Shown here in pieces: positions 35,499 to 43,479 of a DNA stretch of 64,000 nucleotides (positions are counted from its first letter, which is position 1; every line of letters starts with the position of its first letter). The stretch is taken from contig NZ_UETR01000006.1 in NCBI RefSeq assembly GCF_900491745.1, positions 1 to 64,000 on the forward strand, read 5' to 3'. The DNA comes from Amarolinea aalborgensis. Its GTDB lineage: Bacteria > Chloroflexota > Anaerolineae > SSC4 > Amarolineaceae. The notes under the pieces were generated by a model that saw only the letters and a list, made by a program, of their open reading frames with translations, was not told the DNA's origin and did not search any database. A program made the position numbers and the translations under genes.

Positions 35499-36974
35499 AT
35501 GAGCCTGGCCAAGCAGCCGTCCCTGGCGTCGCGCATCCTGCTCATCTCCACCTATGAGCTGGGCCATCAGCCGTGGAACCTGGCTTCGCCGCTGGCGATG
35601 CTGGCGCGGGCCGGTTTCGACGCGACGGGCATTGACGCCAGCGTGGAGCCGCTGCCGCAAGCCCTGGCCGCGCAGGCCTGGTTCATCGGCCTCTCTCTGC
35701 CCATGCACACGGCCACCCGCCTGGCCCTGCCGCTCATCGCGCAGATTCGCCGCCTGAATCCCGCGGCCACGATCTGCGCCTACGGCCTCTACGCGGCCCT
35801 GAACGCCGACTATCTGCTCGCCTCTGGCGTTGACTTCGTCATCGGCGGCGAGTTCGAAGCCCCGCTGGTCAGCCTGGTGCAGGCGCTCAGCCGCGGCGAA
35901 CCAGCGCCGGCCGCGGGCGTCAGCAGTCGGGATCACGCCGCCGCGCCCCATCTCGCCCGCCTGGCGTTTGCGGTCCCTCAGCGCCAGGGCCTCCCACCGC
36001 TAAGCCGCTATGCGCACCTGGTCGTAGACGGCCGCCGGATTCCTGCGGGCTACGTCGAAGCCAGCCGCGGCTGCCTCCACACCTGCCTGCACTGCCCGAT
36101 CACGCCGATCTACCAGGGGCGCTTCTTTGTAGTTCCGCAAGACGTGGTGCTGGCCGACATGCGGTCGCAGGTCGAGGCCGGCGCCGGGCACATTACGTTT
36201 GGAGACCCCGATTTTCTCAACGGCCCGCGCCATGGCCTGAGCATGGCGCGGGCCCTGCACCGGGAATTTCCGCACGTCACTTTCGACATCACCACCAAGA
36301 TCGAGCACATCTTGCAGCATCGGTCGCTCTTTCGGGAGTTGAAGACCCTGGGCTGCGTGTTTGTCGTCTCCGCCGTCGAGTCGTTCAGCGACACGGTGTT
36401 GGCACACCTGGCCAAGGGGCACACCCGCGCCGATATCTACGCCGCGCTGGCGATTTTGGCCGACGCTGGGATTCCCATGCGGCCATCGCTCCTGCCTTTT
36501 ACGCCCTGGACCAGCCTGGCTGACTATGTGGATCTGCTGGCGCAGGTGGAGGCGCTGGGGCTGATCGGTCAGATTGATCCGGTGCATTACACCATTCGCC
36601 TGCTGCTGCCGCCCTCCTCGCCGCTGCTGAGTCAGCCCGATGCCGCTGGCTGGCTGGGGTTGCTGCAGGCGTCCGAGTTGACGCATGATTGGCGCGCTGC
36701 CGATCCGCGGCTCGACGCCCTGCAGCGCGACGCGGCCGCGTTGGTGGCCGCCGCCGCGGACAACGGCGAAGCGCCGGTCGTCACATTTTATCGCCTCAAG
36801 GCGCTGGCTCTCGCCGCCGCAGAAGGAGAAGCCGCGCCCGCGGACATTCCTTCGCCGGCCGGGCTGCCCGTCATGGAACCGACGCCCCATCTAACCGAAG
36901 CGTGGTTCTGCTGAGCAGAGCCAACGGAGGGTCAGGCTGACCTGAAACTGGCAGATGTGGAGCCTCGGCGATAG
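35499..36974 (+). CDS. B12-binding radical SAM protein, putative CUAEP-tail selenoprotein
   Basis: Residues about 10-140 look like a cobalamin-binding domain, and the radical SAM cluster motif is RGCLHTCLHC (C-x3-C-x2-C, about 190-199). The product closes with TEAWFC, then TGA at 36912-36914, then GCA GAG CCA. Read as selenocysteine the tail is W-F-C-U-A-E-P, the signature of the radical SAM group I know from memory as 'CUAEP/CCAEP-tail' (seleno)proteins. Reading on adds 19 residues and ends at TAG 36972-36974, a 491-residue protein with Sec at 472. A hairpin at 36930-36942 has an apical loop beginning GGC 20 nt after the TGA. Without recoding the product stops at 471. The reaction is unknown. 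It overlaps the convergent ATP-grasp gene by 44 nt, or 104 nt with readthrough. The CUAEP interpretation is inference but rests on four residues in the right place. Confidence 0.82.
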
Positions 36975-38214
36975 GCAGGCCGTCCTCGATGTCAAAGTGC
37001 AGGCATGCGTGCGCCGTGCGCAGCGCGGCTTCGACGAACGCGGGGTCAGGTCCGCGCGCGAAAATGAAGCCGAGGTAACTGGCGCCTTCTGGCAGCGGCA
37101 CGATCGGGTTGTGCAGCGGTGCACTGATGGTGATCTCGTCAATGCCGGTAACGGCCTGCGCCGCCGCCAGGCCGGAGACATGCCGCAGATAACCGGCTTT
37201 GGGGATCGGGATCATCATCACGCCGTTGGCCTGGCTGGCCAGGTTGAGCGGCCCCAGGTCAAGGCCTGCGGCCTGGCGCAAAATCAGCTCCTCCAGGCTG
37301 CGATCCAGGTCGAAGCGCAGCGTTTGCGAGCAGTAACCGCCAATCGAGCGCCCGGCCATCTCCACCATCCACGGGCCGTCCGCGTTGATGCGCAGTTCCG
37401 CGTGCACCGGCCCCACGCGCAGCCCCAGGGCCGCCGCGGCCTGCGCCGTGACCCCGGCCGTTTGCGCCTGCACCGCAGGCGGCAGTCGCGACGGTGTGAC
37501 GTAGATCGTTTCCTCGAAGAACGGCCCCTCCAGCGGATCAGGCTTGTCGAACAGCGCCAGCACGGTCAGTTGTCCATCGAAGAGCAAGCCTTCGAGCGCC
37601 ACCTCTACGCCAGGGACATACGTTTCTACGAGCAGCGCGTGCCCATCCGCGCCGGCCTGCCCCGACGCGTCGCGCACGATGGCCGCGGTGCGTGCAAAGG
37701 CTGCCGTAAACTCGGCCGGGTTATTGGCGCGAATGACGCCCCGACTGCCGGAAAGCAGGAGCGGCTTCAGCACCACGGGATAGCGAAGCTGCGCGGCCAA
37801 TGCGGCCAGGTCGGTGTCCAGATCATAGCGCGTTGACTGAGGTGAGGGCACCCCGGCCGCAGCGAAGAGTTGGCGCATGAGGTGTTTGTTGCGCGCGGCC
37901 GCCGCGGCCTGCGGCGAGTTGTGCTGCAGGCCCAGCGCCGCGGCGACCTGCGCGGCCAGGAGGCTGCCGGTGTCATCGGTTGCCAGCACCGCCAACACCG
38001 GATGCTGGCGGGCATACTCGACAATGATCGGCAAGGCCAGCTCTGGCTGGCTGAACGGCGCTGCTAACGGTATGCGCCAGAGATCGGCCAGCTCGCGCGG
38101 CAGGTCAACCACCTCAAGTACGTCCAGCTCCAAGCGATGGGCCGCCTCGAGGAAGGCGTTGTGGCGGTAGCTGCGCGCGCCGGTGAGGAGAAGAATAGGT
38201 TTGCTGGTTGTCAT
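36871..38214 (-). CDS. ATP-grasp family enzyme
   Basis: A 447-residue ATP-grasp protein. The N-terminal pre-ATP-grasp domain begins KPILLLTGARSYRHNAFLEA; the ATP-binding parts include LRYPVVLKPLLLSGSRGV (about 145-162) and the metal-binding region VEVALEGLLFDGQ, with a later VEMAGRSIGGY segment. The family makes carboxylate-amine bonds, often in peptides and natural products, through an acyl-phosphate. The substrate cannot be predicted. The gene converges on the radical SAM gene and ends inside its 3' end; this tail-to-tail arrangement means transcription of the two should interfere. A shared pathway for the pair is possible but the orientation argues against an operon. Confidence 0.85.
   Translation of the reverse strand: MTTSKPILLLTGARSYRHNAFLEAAHRLELDVLEVVDLPRELADLWRIPLAAPFSQPELALPIIVEYARQHPVLAVLATDDTGSLLAAQVAAALGLQHNSPQAAAAARNKHLMRQLFAAAGVPSPQSTRYDLDTDLAALAAQLRYPVVLKPLLLSGSRGVIRANNPAEFTAAFARTAAIVRDASGQAGADGHALLVETYVPGVEVALEGLLFDGQLTVLALFDKPDPLEGPFFEETIYVTPSRLPPAVQAQTAGVTAQAAAALGLRVGPVHAELRINADGPWMVEMAGRSIGGYCSQTLRFDLDRSLEELILRQAAGLDLGPLNLASQANGVMMIPIPKAGYLRHVSGLAAAQAVTGIDEITISAPLHNPIVPLPEGASYLGFIFARGPDPAFVEAALRTAHACLHFDIEDGLPIAEAPHLPVSGQPDPPLALLSRTTLRLDGASVP
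36930..36942 (+). promoter_or_regulatory. putative SECIS hairpin of the radical SAM gene
   Basis: GGTCA-GGC-TGACC starting 15 nt after TGA 36912-36914; a G-T pair extends the stem. The 3-nt apical loop starts with G at 20 nt after the TGA, inside the 16-37 nt window described for bacterial SECIS elements. The short stem makes this weaker than the hairpin at 60182. Confidence 0.5.
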
Positions 38215-38441
38215 AGATCTCCCCGCTTCCGCCGGTCGCCTGCCTGCGGTGTTGGGCGGCGTGGCTCTGATGCCTGATTAGCCCTACAGTCGGGCAATCC
38301 GACTGTAACACCTCCGACGCATGTTTTCAAACAGCGCCATGTCTTGGGGTAGAGGCTGTACGCATGGGGTCGCGCCTGACGTGAACTTCAAAGGCGAGTC
38401 GTGCGCTATCATGCCGGTTGACCCACAGTGTTGGATTGGAT
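38215..38441. other. gap between ATP-grasp gene and first attC-like site
   Basis: No convincing ORF. The start of the ATP-grasp gene and its upstream signals lie at the left end; the right end meets the attC-like sequence at 38442. Confidence 0.4.
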
Positions 38442-38529
38442 GCCTAACGGCTAGTTTCAGTTGCGCCGCACGCATCTTCGCTGAAAAGCCGCCAGATCCT
38501 TCGGCGTCAATTGCAAACGGTTGTTGGGC
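38442..38529. repeat. attC-like integron recombination site 1
   Basis: Core sites GCCTAAC (38442-38448) and GTTGGGC (38523-38529), matching the RYYYAAC/GTTRRRY consensus, lie 88 nt apart. The inner arms GTTTCAGTTGCGCCG and CGGCGTCAATTGCAAAC pair as GTTT-CAGTTG-CGCCG except for two unpaired bases, matching the extrahelical-base design of attC sites. The toxin genes beyond it end towards this site. Confidence 0.6.
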
Positions 38530-38609
38530 ACTGCACCACCACAGGCACATCTGCGCACGACACCGTGACTGGCCCGCAGTGGCGTCATCCTGCCTGACGT
38601 GTTCACACC

Positions 38610-38957
38610 CTATGTCGGCATGTTCTTTCGCAAGGATTCAATTGTCGCCATCAAGATCGCTTTGAAAGTTGCATCCTTCACAATAGCCACACGCTTATCT
38701 ATCACACTTTCGCTCGCTGTGAACAGTTTGATTGGTCGCGCAAAACTAATCGTAGAGGTCAATACACCTTTCTGCAATTCTTTGCTGGTAATTGGAATTG
38801 CATCTGGATCACTGTAAGGGTTACTGGTGATTTGGCACAAAAGCCAATCCCCACGTCCCGCATCTGTCAGCACGACTGCGGGTCGAAGTTTAGTGCCAGA
38901 TAAATCCGAAAACGGAAATGGAATTACAACGATGGAAGCTGGGCTAGGTGTGACCAT
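38610..38957 (-). CDS. MazF/PemK-like toxin
   Basis: A 115-residue MazF/PemK-type endoribonuclease toxin. The start VVIPFPFSDLSGTKLRPAVV carries the family pattern (P-F-x-F-S-D and K-x-R-P-A-V-V-L), and WLLCQITSNP is the next conserved strand. It overlaps the antitoxin-like gene by 34 nt, so the pair is coupled, with the antitoxin first. It ends 80 nt from attC-like site 1, the layout of a toxin-antitoxin cassette in a chromosomal integron. Confidence 0.9.
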   Translation of the reverse strand: MVTPSPASIVVIPFPFSDLSGTKLRPAVVLTDAGRGDWLLCQITSNPYSDPDAIPITSKELQKGVLTSTISFARPIKLFTASESVIDKRVAIVKDATFKAILMATIESLRKNMPT

Positions 38958-39151
38958 GCCTCATCCTCCTCAGGCCGTAACCAGTCTCTTGCTAATACCG
39001 CTTCGCTTAAAAGCACAAGGTTAAAAGAATCTTCTGGTGGCTCTTCGTTGAGAATTGTAATGATCACGCGTCGCAACTTCGGCAACTTGATCGGCTCAAG
39101 AAATCTTAGCCTTCCCTTCTCATCAATCACAGCCTCGATTGTTTGTAGCAT
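38924..39151 (-). CDS. antitoxin-like protein (DUF104/AF2212-like)
   Basis: A 75-residue acidic protein starting MLQTIEAVIDEKGRLRFLEP, a beta-strand pattern typical of DUF104 (AF2212-like) and AbrB-type antitoxins of MazF. The C-terminus (DEAWSHLAQL) would wrap the toxin. AGAGAGGTG before ATG 39151 supports the start. The stop lies inside the toxin reading frame. Confidence 0.8.
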   Translation of the reverse strand: MLQTIEAVIDEKGRLRFLEPIKLPKLRRVIITILNEEPPEDSFNLVLLSEAVLARDWLRPEEDEAWSHLAQLPSL

Positions 39152-39581
39152 TGCACACCTCTCTTATCAAGTCGTTATCGTCGCAAAACCATTTGGCACG
39201 CCATAACTGTCAAGGAACTCGTGCATTCTCCGCTGAACGGTGTAGGTCAGTTGGCGGCGTCCTGTTCGTTATCTACGAGTCCAGCTTGCCGCAGCACTCC
39301 GCCGCAAATAGGTGTTGGGGCGCTGCGTGACCGTCGCCGATGGGCTGAGCTCACGTCGAAGCCCCGCCCGACGAATCGGCTGGCGGATTCCCGCCCAATG
39401 AAAAACGTCACCTGCGCCTGCGGCCAGATGACGTTCGCGACCCACGCTCCCCCCGCCGCAAGCGTCAAGTGCACGTGGTATTAGGCCCCGCCCTGGCCCA
39501 CCCCACCGCCCAACGAGACCCGCCGCCCATGACGGCGAAACGTGCCCGCCACCTCCCACCGCCAACGCACAGATCACCAGG
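39152..39581. other. 430-bp non-coding stretch with a weak attC-like sequence
   Basis: A degenerate attC-like sequence may lie at about 39234-39323 (GCTGAAC ... GTTGGGG, each one base off consensus, with TTG-GCGGCG arms). GAGACCCGCCGCCCA at about 39512 recurs near 40400, so the two cassette ends share sequence. No convincing ORF. Confidence 0.35.
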
Positions 39582-39851
39582 TTACTCAAACAGGTCAGAA
39601 TGCCTACCTGTGCGCTCGAAGATGATTTCGTCACCCTGCAGCTTATAGATCAGCAACCAGTCTGGCTCAAGATGGCATTCGCGCCGGTCGCGATAATTGC
39701 CTTTCAAGGGGTGGTCATAGTAGCGTTCCGCCAACGGCTCCGCGTTGATGAGTGCCGTCACGACCTGCTTGAGCTTCTCGATGTCTTTCCCACGTCGCTC
39801 CGCCAGCCGTAGATCGCGCTCGAACTGGTGGGTATAGTTGGGCGTACGCAT
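39582..39851 (-). CDS. YafQ-type toxin
   Basis: An 89-residue RelE/YafQ-superfamily mRNA interferase. The motif ERDLRLAERRGKD near the start, LKGNYRDRRECHLEPDWLLI and the YKLQGDEIIFERTG end are all typical of YafQ. The antitoxin's TGA shares a base with its ATG (TGATG), so translation is coupled. It sits in the same cassette-like region as the MazF pair. Confidence 0.92.
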   Translation of the reverse strand: MRTPNYTHQFERDLRLAERRGKDIEKLKQVVTALINAEPLAERYYDHPLKGNYRDRRECHLEPDWLLIYKLQGDEIIFERTGRHSDLFE

Positions 39852-40111
39852 CAGATCCCTAGGCGCGCGAACATGTCTTGCGCACTGTCACACGGGACGA
39901 TGTTCTCGCCGGCATCCGTCTCAGCAAAGGTACGCTGCATGACCGCATTGGGGATGCGCACATCGAAGGGCAAGCCGTGGTTGAGCTTGACCTGTTGGTA
40001 GAAAAGGGTAATGGCTTGGGTGGCCGAAAGCCCTAATTGCTCAAAGACGTTCTCGACTTCATCCTTGAGGTTAGGGTCAACCCGCGCCCGAATCATAGCT
40101 GACTTGTTCAT
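39851..40111 (-). CDS. RelB/DinJ family antitoxin
   Basis: An 86-residue RelB/DinJ antitoxin: MNKSAMIRARVDPNLKDE is the ribbon-helix-helix N-terminus that binds DNA, and LGLSATQAITLFYQQV is the DinJ helix. The rest would bind and neutralise the YafQ-type toxin encoded next. The start at 40111 is chosen because the DinJ consensus begins there; a longer in-frame extension exists. Confidence 0.9.
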   Translation of the reverse strand: MNKSAMIRARVDPNLKDEVENVFEQLGLSATQAITLFYQQVKLNHGLPFDVRIPNAVMQRTFAETDAGENIVPCDSAQDMFARLGI

Positions 40112-40274
40112 GGACACCTCCGTTGATGACGGTAGTGTACCACGAATGGGATACAAAGACAAGTTCTGAAAAACGTATTCGAGTAGGAAAGAGCACAGTT
40201 CTCTATCCGCTGTCAGGCTCCAGCGGCAAATCGGTTGGCTTTCTGGTGGTTAACCGGCTGTGTTGTTTTTGGCA

Positions 40275-40371
40275 GCCCAACGGTCAGGGTAAGCTGCGCC
40301 GCAGCGTCCGTGACTCTCGCGATGCACACAACCGCCGCCGCTGCGGCGTCAGGTGGAAGCAAATGTTAGGC
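40275..40371. repeat. attC-like integron recombination site 2
   Basis: Core sites GCCCAAC (40275-40281) and GTTAGGC (40365-40371), 97 nt overall. The arms CTGCGCCGCAGCG and CGCTGCGGCGTCAG pair with one unpaired base, in the same position as at site 1. The rest of the 379-bp gap 40112-40490 contains nothing gene-like. Confidence 0.55.
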
Positions 40372-40490
40372 AAGGCCCAAGCACCAGACCGCCAAGATGA
40401 GACCCGCCGCCCACAACGGCGAACCGTGCTGACTACTTGCTGCGCCACTCACGGCGCAACAGGATCAATGGCCTACCGCTGCCACGGACT

Positions 40491-40784
40491 TCAGAGTGCC
40501 CGCGCGGCCAGACTACGTTTGATGCCGACAAAGGCCGCTTCTTCGAGTTCAACGCGTTCTTGGATCACGCGCCGCAACCAATCCTCAACGCTGGGAGTAT
40601 GGTGCAACTGCGCAAGAAACGCCGCTCGTGCGGCTAACTCGGCAGGGAGCGCGAGCGAGGCGGGTGTGGTTCTGTGGACACGCACGGGCACTTCCCAGGC
40701 CGCATCATCGGCGGCCTGCGCAACCACGGTCTGGTCAATCTCTTGCTCGGACAGCTGTGGGGGCATTTTGGTTCGCGGACTCAT
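40491..40784 (-). CDS. hypothetical protein, antitoxin-like
   Basis: A 97-residue protein, MSPRTKMPPQLSEQEIDQTV at the start, with a helical C-terminal part (PSVEDWLRRVIQERVEL). The pattern is that of small ribbon-helix-helix or CopG-like antitoxins, but no family is recognised. Its ATG overlaps the stop of the upstream 47-codon ORF (ATGA), so the two are coupled, as in toxin-antitoxin pairs. Confidence 0.55.
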   Translation of the reverse strand: MSPRTKMPPQLSEQEIDQTVVAQAADDAAWEVPVRVHRTTPASLALPAELAARAAFLAQLHHTPSVEDWLRRVIQERVELEEAAFVGIKRSLAARAL

Positions 40785-40924
40785 ACGTCCCATCCCGTAA
40801 TGATGCGCACGGTATAGCCGTCAACTGGAACCAAAGTGTGCGACCCGTTCGTCCGAAACCGTGCAATGGCGCACGGGGGCTGGACGGCAAAGGTCGTTTT
40901 GATCTTTGACAACTGTGTGTCCAT
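40781..40924 (-). CDS. 47-residue ORF coupled to the antitoxin-like gene
   Basis: A short peptide, MDTQLSKIKTTFAVQPPCAI at the start and GYTVRIITGWDV at the end, with the C-terminal codon overlapping the next start (ATGA). No ribosome site is obvious. It could be a truncated toxin or regulator. Confidence rests only on the coupling. Confidence 0.35.
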   Translation of the reverse strand: MDTQLSKIKTTFAVQPPCAIARFRTNGSHTLVPVDGYTVRIITGWDV

Positions 40925-41613
40925 GTCGGTGCGATGATACCGCAACTGGGGCGGGACATCAACTCCGACCGCCCAGGTGGCTGGGCGACGGCGCTGGCCC
41001 ACGGCAGGCGACTGGTCATCAAACGTCGTCAGCGGGCCAGAAAGGCGGTAAGCGGCGAACCAGACGCCGCGACCCGTCGAGCGAGTGACTATGGATAACG
41101 ACGAGTCAAGGTACGGACGAGGCGTCGTCATCGAGACCCTGCCCACGTTGGTTTAGCGGCAGGCCCAAACGGGAACGATTCCAGGTTGCGCTGCACATTG
41201 GAGCGCAACAGCCATCCAAACGGAATCCGGCGTAAAGTGCCACCCTAACGTCACGGCAAATGGACACACGGAACGGTGTAACCCGCGTTTGGCTCTCGGT
41301 GTACATCCGAGCAGGCTACCAGCCGCACGCCGACCGCGGGTAGGATCGCCCAAGAAGCCAACGCCTCACAGAAAGGTGAGGATACGCTGACGTGGGCGCG
41401 GCAGATAGGACGGTAAAGGTTCTCAAGGAGCTTGGATCTTATGACAGATGTGACCCCACAGACTGAAGATTGGCAGACGTTACTCTGCCTCAGAACGCCT
41501 GAATCGCGGCACCTTAGCCCCGTCAGCCTTCAGCCGGATGTTGGGCCGTTTTTATTCTTCAACTCTCGTTTTCACATTTAATCTGGAGTTTATTCCGAAA
41601 CACGGCGAAATAA
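40925..41613. other. 689-bp low-information stretch between cassettes and the IS
   Basis: No protein-like ORF apart from a possible 46-codon frame at 41441-41581 with an AAGGAG site (MTDVTPQTEDWQTLLCLRTP...). A GTTGGGC attC-like half-site is at 41540-41546 but a partner core is not convincing. Confidence 0.35.
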
Positions 41614-41681
41614 GGCTCTCCGGCCTATAGCGGGATAGTAGCGCACTGCCAGAAAATCTGGTAAGATCAGCGCATCTTTGA

Positions 41682-42155
41682 TTGCGAGGTCTGCCAATGG
41701 CCGACTATCAGATCCCCGATGAACTGCTGGGCTTACCCAATGTGAAAGCGGTGAGCTACCAGATCACCAGTGCCGAGCGCATCGAAGTCTGCATCGAGTC
41801 CAGGCTAGACGCGGCGGTATGTCCCAATTGTCAGCGCGTCAGTACGCAGATTCATGACGTGGCTGAGCCACAGACGCTGCGCGACCTGGCAATTTGGGGG
41901 CGTCAATGCTGGCTGCGCTATGCGCCCCGGCGCTTTGCCTGCGCCACCTGCCATAGCACGTTTGTCGAACGCGTCGCTTGGCGCGAACCCGGCTTGGCGC
42001 ACACGCTGCGGTATGCGCAGCAGATCTACGAACGCACGCGGCATGAGGATATCGCACAGGTTGCGCTCGACGAAGGCCTGAGCCAAGACACGGTGCGCGG
42101 CATCTTTGAACGTTGGGGAAAAAAACGCTCGACCAGCGTGGCTACCCCCTGGTGA
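41682..42155 (+). CDS. ISL3 transposase, N-terminal frame
   Basis: The first 157 codons encode the DNA-binding part: a zinc finger with CPNCQ and a later FACATC, then a helix-turn-helix region (QVALDEGLSQDTVRGIFERW). The sequence then reaches a run of seven A at 42119-42125 (GGA AAA AAA C), after which the protein continues in the -1 frame. The zero-frame terminus KRSTSVATPW is not transposase-like. ATG 41697 (MADYQIPDELL) may be the true start, because ISL3 proteins begin near there. Confidence 0.88.
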   Translation: MRGLPMADYQIPDELLGLPNVKAVSYQITSAERIEVCIESRLDAAVCPNCQRVSTQIHDVAEPQTLRDLAIWGRQCWLRYAPRRFACATCHSTFVERVAWREPGLAHTLRYAQQIYERTRHEDIAQVALDEGLSQDTVRGIFERWGKKRSTSVATPW

Positions 42156-42910
42156 AGGTGCTCGGCCTGGATGAATTCACGATTCACAAAGGCCATGGTC
42201 ATTATCGCTTGGTCATCTCGGCCCCGGAACTGGGCATCGTACTCGATGTTTTATCTGACCGCAGCAAAGAAGCCCTGGAAGCCTGGTTTGAACAACGCGG
42301 CACGGCCTGGTGCGACGATGTCGAGGTGTGCTGCGCCGACATGTGGGACGCCTATCACACGGTTGCGAAAACCAAGCTGTCCAAGGCGCAGCGGGTCGTC
42401 GATCGCTTTCACGTCATGAAAAATCTGAACGACGCTGTGGCCACCGCCCGGCGCACGATTCAAAAACAGGCTGATGAAGCCACCCAAACCCTCTTGAAAG
42501 GCTGCCGGTGGCTGCTCGTCAAGAACCGCGAAAACCTAATCGACGAAGAACGCACACAACTGGCGAAGATGTTAGAAGCCTCTCCGGAGCTCAAGACGTG
42601 CTACGACTTGAAGGAGGACTTCCGCACCTGGTTTGACCAGACGACGGATCGCGAGACCGCCGACAAGACCCTGTCGGAATGGCAGGACAAGGCCACAGCC
42701 ACCAAACTGCGCTCCTTGCAAGCGTTTGTTAAGACGCTCGACAACTGGCGCGAGGGTATTCTGAACTACTTCAATGGTCGGCATAGTAACGGCTTTGCCG
42801 AAGGTGTCAACTTGAAAATCAAGATGCTCAATCGCCGCGGCTTTGGTTATCGCAACTTTGCGCACTTTCGCCTGCACATTTTCGTGGCCTTCCAGCTAAC
42901 TTCCCGCTAA
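42113..42910 (+). CDS. ISL3 transposase, catalytic frame
   Basis: The -1 frame encodes the DDE domain: VLGLDEFTIHKGHGHYRLVI (first Asp), CCADMWDAYHTV (second Asp) and the C-terminal GFAEGVNLKIKMLNRRGFGY (Glu). These are the DD(E/D) residues of the ISL3 superfamily. Joined to the N-terminal frame it gives a protein of about 410 residues. ISL3 transposases are usually a single ORF, so the A7 run either programs -1 frameshifting/slippage or is a homopolymer error. Confidence 0.88.
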   Translation: MGKKTLDQRGYPLVKVLGLDEFTIHKGHGHYRLVISAPELGIVLDVLSDRSKEALEAWFEQRGTAWCDDVEVCCADMWDAYHTVAKTKLSKAQRVVDRFHVMKNLNDAVATARRTIQKQADEATQTLLKGCRWLLVKNRENLIDEERTQLAKMLEASPELKTCYDLKEDFRTWFDQTTDRETADKTLSEWQDKATATKLRSLQAFVKTLDNWREGILNYFNGRHSNGFAEGVNLKIKMLNRRGFGYRNFAHFRLHIFVAFQLTSR

Positions 42911-43399
42911 AGGCCGGAGAGCCCGAAATAATAACTCACCATCACCATAGCGGATACGAAGCTGGTCACCATCAATCATGTACGACTCGAATGTTGGCAT
43001 GGCATTGGAAAATGCATCTTCTATCTCATTAATCCCTGGCATTGAATCCGAACAGTCCACCTGGGTTGCTTCCACAAATGTAATTGTGATACGGTTATTT
43101 TCAATCCGATAATGCCCACCGACAGCGTTGCAACCGCCTTGCATGCTTAACATGCCTCTATCGAATACAACAAACAGCCGGGGTTGTTCGAGTATATCAG
43201 GTGTCCTGGCCTCGCTTTCAAAGGCCACCAATTCCCAGCGTGTGCCGTTTAGCGGATCTGGTTCGCTAGTCACCGGCACAATGTAAATGGGAGTCGGGGT
43301 CATCTCGGTACCACCACCAGTCGTACAACCCACTGTCAAACAGAGAAAACCTGCGGTTACGGCGAATAACTGAAAGCCAACCAAAATGAAACGTTTCAT
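42896..43399 (-). CDS. META-domain lipoprotein, 3' end rewritten by IS insertion
   Basis: A 167-residue lipoprotein. The signal sequence ends in a lipobox (LTVGC). The META domain (HslJ-like) contains LNGTRWELVAF, LSMQGGCNAVGGHYRIENN and the later ITFVEATQVDCSDSMPGINE, all typical; these proteins are often linked to stress or antibiotic exposure. The IS entered 28 nt before the present stop, so the last nine residues (ALRPLAGS preceded by R) come from IS end sequence. Removing the IS and one target copy restores ...GELLFRRVSE and a stop. AGGAGGTCAAG before ATG 43399 fixes the start. Its AT-richer codons resemble the protease gene next to it rather than the surrounding genes. Confidence 0.85.
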   Translation of the reverse strand: MKRFILVGFQLFAVTAGFLCLTVGCTTGGGTEMTPTPIYIVPVTSEPDPLNGTRWELVAFESEARTPDILEQPRLFVVFDRGMLSMQGGCNAVGGHYRIENNRITITFVEATQVDCSDSMPGINEIEDAFSNAMPTFESYMIDGDQLRIRYGDGELLFRALRPLAGS

Positions 43400-43479
43400 C
43401 TTGACCTCCTTTGTACACAAGACTTTCTTTACCTACCGTCCAATTTTTAGGGTCCACTGCACCCTTCGCTACTTGCTAT

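Larger units (their letters stand above)
41606..42931. mobile_element. ISL3-family insertion sequence with 8-bp target duplication
   Basis: The IS spans 41614-42923 (1,310 bp). Its ends are 22-bp inverted repeats starting GGCTCTCCGGCC and differing at one base (left 41614-41635, right 42902-42923). They are flanked by CGAAATAA on both sides (41606-41613 and 42924-42931), the 8-bp duplication expected for ISL3. Length, repeats, duplication size and transposase motifs agree. The right end lies inside the end of the META-domain gene. Confidence 0.95.

Noticed and set aside
41540..41546. Further attC site
   Set aside because: A GTTGGGC half-site is present but no RYYYAAC partner with pairing arms lies at a reasonable distance.
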